A stretch of DNA of 7,025 nt, taken from positions 924 through 7,948 of the forward strand of contig DDKM01000039.1 of NCBI GenBank assembly GCA_002339345.1, read 5' to 3'. The notes beneath the pieces were generated by a model, which did not search any database, was not told the origin of the DNA, and was given only the letters and a program-made list of their open reading frames with translations. The stretch's first letter is position 1. Each line of letters begins with the position of its first letter. The position numbers and the translations under genes were made by a program. Source of the stretch: Firmicutes bacterium UBA2598 (GTDB lineage: Bacteria; Bacillota; PH28-bin88). Shown in pieces: positions 5,432 through 7,025 of the stretch.

Positions 5432-6457
5432 GTGAAGGTAGCCCGTGTTTACGATTTTTACGACATTCGTATTGAGGAAATGCCGGTGCCGGCAATTGGT
5501 ATCGATGAAATACTTGTACAGACCAAAGCCTGTGGGATTTGCTCCGGTGATGTGATGCCCTGGTACATCCGCAGCAAAGCACCCCTTGTGCTGGGCCATG
5601 AACCGGCGGGGGTGGTGGCTGCCGTCGGGGATGGCGTAACTGGTTTCCGGCCGGGGGACAGGGTATTCGTTCACCACCATGCCCCCTGTTTTACCTGCAA
5701 TTATTGCCGCAGAGCAGCCTACTCCATGTGCGCCACCTGGAAGAGTTCGCACATCGACCCAGGCGGCATGGCGGAATTCTTCCGGGTACCGGTGGTCAAC
5801 TTGCAAGACACCCTACTTCTGCCAGACAACCTTACCTTTACCGGCGGGGCCCTGATAGAACCGGTGGCCTGTGTGGTAAAGGCCCTCAGGAGGGCCGGGA
5901 TCAGGCCGGGAGACACTGTGCTGGTGATTGGCCTGGGTATTATGGGACAAATCCTGGCGTTACTGGCCCGCCATTATGGTGCCGGGCAGGTTCTTGCCGC
6001 TGATCTTGACGGGTACCGCTGCCACCGGGCCCGGCAATTGGGTGTTGACCTGGTAATCAACAACTCCGGCAGGGAGGACCTTTTAGCATCGGTACGACAG
6101 GTCACAGACGGCCACCTGGCTGAGGTCGTAGTGGTGGGACCCCCAAACCTCGCCGCCCTGCAGGTGGGCCTTGAATGTACAGCAAAGGGCGGAACCCTTT
6201 TGATGTTTACCCCCACCCCGCCAGGGGACATTCTGCCCATATCACCCCATGATTTATATTTCAAAGAAATATCCATCATTCCTAGCTACTCCTGCGGTCC
6301 CGATGATACCAGGGAGGCGCTCAGGCTTCTGGCCACAGGGATGGTGGATGCCGAAGGGTTGATTACCCACCGTTTCACCCTGGATCAGGCCGGAGAGGCC
6401 TTTCGGGCCATGGCCGCCGGCAGTGAGGTGATTAAGGCAGTGGTGTATTTTGACTAG
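5432..6457 (+). CDS. Zinc-dependent medium-chain dehydrogenase, second of pair
   Basis: A 341-aa member of the same family, clearly divergent from the gene before it. Catalytic-zinc ligands are C34, H56-E57 and E143; structural zinc is held by C86, C89, C92 and C100. GLGIMG (167-172) is the nucleotide loop, and D191 in LAADLDG is the acidic residue expected of NAD-dependent enzymes. The GTG start follows AGGGAGG by nine bases. Two adjacent dehydrogenases with apparently different cofactor preference could act in sequence on a polyol or interconvert two related alcohols, but this is inference. No kinase, transporter or aldolase in the window names the pathway. Confidence 0.9.
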   Translation: MKVARVYDFYDIRIEEMPVPAIGIDEILVQTKACGICSGDVMPWYIRSKAPLVLGHEPAGVVAAVGDGVTGFRPGDRVFVHHHAPCFTCNYCRRAAYSMCATWKSSHIDPGGMAEFFRVPVVNLQDTLLLPDNLTFTGGALIEPVACVVKALRRAGIRPGDTVLVIGLGIMGQILALLARHYGAGQVLAADLDGYRCHRARQLGVDLVINNSGREDLLASVRQVTDGHLAEVVVVGPPNLAALQVGLECTAKGGTLLMFTPTPPGDILPISPHDLYFKEISIIPSYSCGPDDTREALRLLATGMVDAEGLITHRFTLDQAGEAFRAMAAGSEVIKAVVYFD

Positions 6458-6471
6458 GAGGGATTTACCCG

Positions 6472-6960
6472 GTGCCAGATAAGGATAGGCTGTCAGCAAA
6501 GCTCGCATTTCAATCAGACTTCCGCTGGAACGGTGTCCAGCCGGAAGAATACAAGGCTGGAGGGGGAGACTGGGCAGGCATCAACCGGCAGGTGCTGGTG
6601 GGCGATGGTGCCGTTACCTCTTTCCACCTGCGCTATTTCGAAATATCCCCGGGAGGACATTCCAGCCTTGAAAAACACCAACACGCCCATGTGGTCATTT
6701 GCATCAGGGGCCACGGCCAGCTGATTATGGGGGATGAGTGCCACGGGGTTAGTTTTTTAGACACCTTTTATATTGCCCCCTGGACGCCGCACCAGCTGGT
6801 AAACACCGGTAAAAATCCCTTCGGTTTTTTCTGCATCGTGGACGCCAACCGGGATAAACCGCAGCCATTGGCCATGGAAGATTTGATCAGAATGATGCAG
6901 AACCCGGTAGTGCGGGGAATTGTGCGTCCTGGAAACAACAACCTGTCCTGTGACTTGTAA
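6472..6960 (+). CDS. Small cupin-domain protein
   Basis: A 162-aa single-domain cupin. Motif 1 is SSLEKHQHAHVVICIRGHG (residues 64-82), with E67, H69, H71 and H73 as metal-ligand candidates; motif 2 is APWTPHQLVNTG (102-113), with H107 completing the site. C121 lies on the last strand, near FFCIVDANRDKP. Cupins of this size include isomerases, dioxygenases and sugar-binding proteins, so the reaction is not assignable. The GTG start is nine bases after AGGAGGG, which overlaps the TAG stop of the second dehydrogenase, so translation is coupled and the protein probably works in the same pathway. Confidence 0.85.
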   Translation: MPDKDRLSAKLAFQSDFRWNGVQPEEYKAGGGDWAGINRQVLVGDGAVTSFHLRYFEISPGGHSSLEKHQHAHVVICIRGHGQLIMGDECHGVSFLDTFYIAPWTPHQLVNTGKNPFGFFCIVDANRDKPQPLAMEDLIRMMQNPVVRGIVRPGNNNLSCDL

Positions 6961-6990
6961 ATTTATCAATATTTTTATTTGTATTTTTAT

Positions 6991-7017
6991 CCCGTCCTGA
7001 AGGAAGTGAAGGGCGGG
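6991..7017. repeat. GC-rich inverted repeat at the window end
   Basis: CCCGTCC (6991-6997) can pair with GGGCGGG (7011-7017), with one G-T pair, around 13 bases. It follows an AT-rich stretch after the cupin stop but has no T-run on the downstream side in either direction. Similar GC hairpins followed by GGGGATGA occur at ends of IS200/IS605-type elements; the window ends too soon to decide. Positions 6961-7025 hold nothing else I can support. Confidence 0.3.
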
Positions 7018-7025
7018 GATGAGAG

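Noticed and set aside
1..7025. CRISPR array, tRNA or rRNA genes
   Set aside because: No regularly spaced direct repeats and no recognisable tRNA or rRNA sequence were seen on either strand.

Overview
The window looks like part of the chromosome of an anaerobic, Gram-positive bacterium, most likely a Clostridia/Peptococcaceae type such as a Desulfotomaculum relative. The signs are moderate-to-high GC, very strong AGGAGG-type ribosome binding sites, frequent GTG/TTG starts, formate-dehydrogenase-like membrane redox subunits and apparent use of selenocysteine. This placement is inference; no rRNA or other definitive marker gene is present.

Positions 1-2512 (minus strand) hold a compact respiratory redox operon read right to left. 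A near-consensus promoter (2484-2512) is followed by a 65-aa coiled-coil protein, a Tat-exported four-cluster Fe-S subunit with a C-terminal membrane anchor, a four-helix diheme cytochrome b, a 94-95 aa HesB/IscA-like protein read through an in-frame UGA (probably selenocysteine in a CxxU motif, with a SECIS-like hairpin just downstream), and a 31-aa single-span membrane peptide. The Fe-S and cytochrome b genes match the beta and gamma subunits of formate dehydrogenase N, but no molybdopterin catalytic subunit is encoded in the operon. The module may be an orphan electron conduit between the quinone pool and an outside partner.

Positions 2543-4228 hold a ZIP-family metal transporter (minus) with a 14-bp perfect palindrome upstream, the N-terminal remnant of an MFS transporter (plus) that breaks off next to two strong hairpins, and a YjbQ/UPF0047-family gene (minus).

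Positions 4229-7025 hold a plus-strand operon of two different zinc-dependent medium-chain dehydrogenases and a small cupin, tightly spaced, the last gene having its RBS overlapping the preceding stop codon. The first dehydrogenase lacks the acidic residue typical of NAD enzymes and the second has it, so the pair may use different cofactors. Their substrate is not apparent. The final 65 bases are AT-rich with a GC-rich inverted repeat of uncertain nature.

The most notable result is the selenoprotein gene, which ordinary gene calling would miss or break, embedded in an orphan Fe-S/cytochrome b operon.
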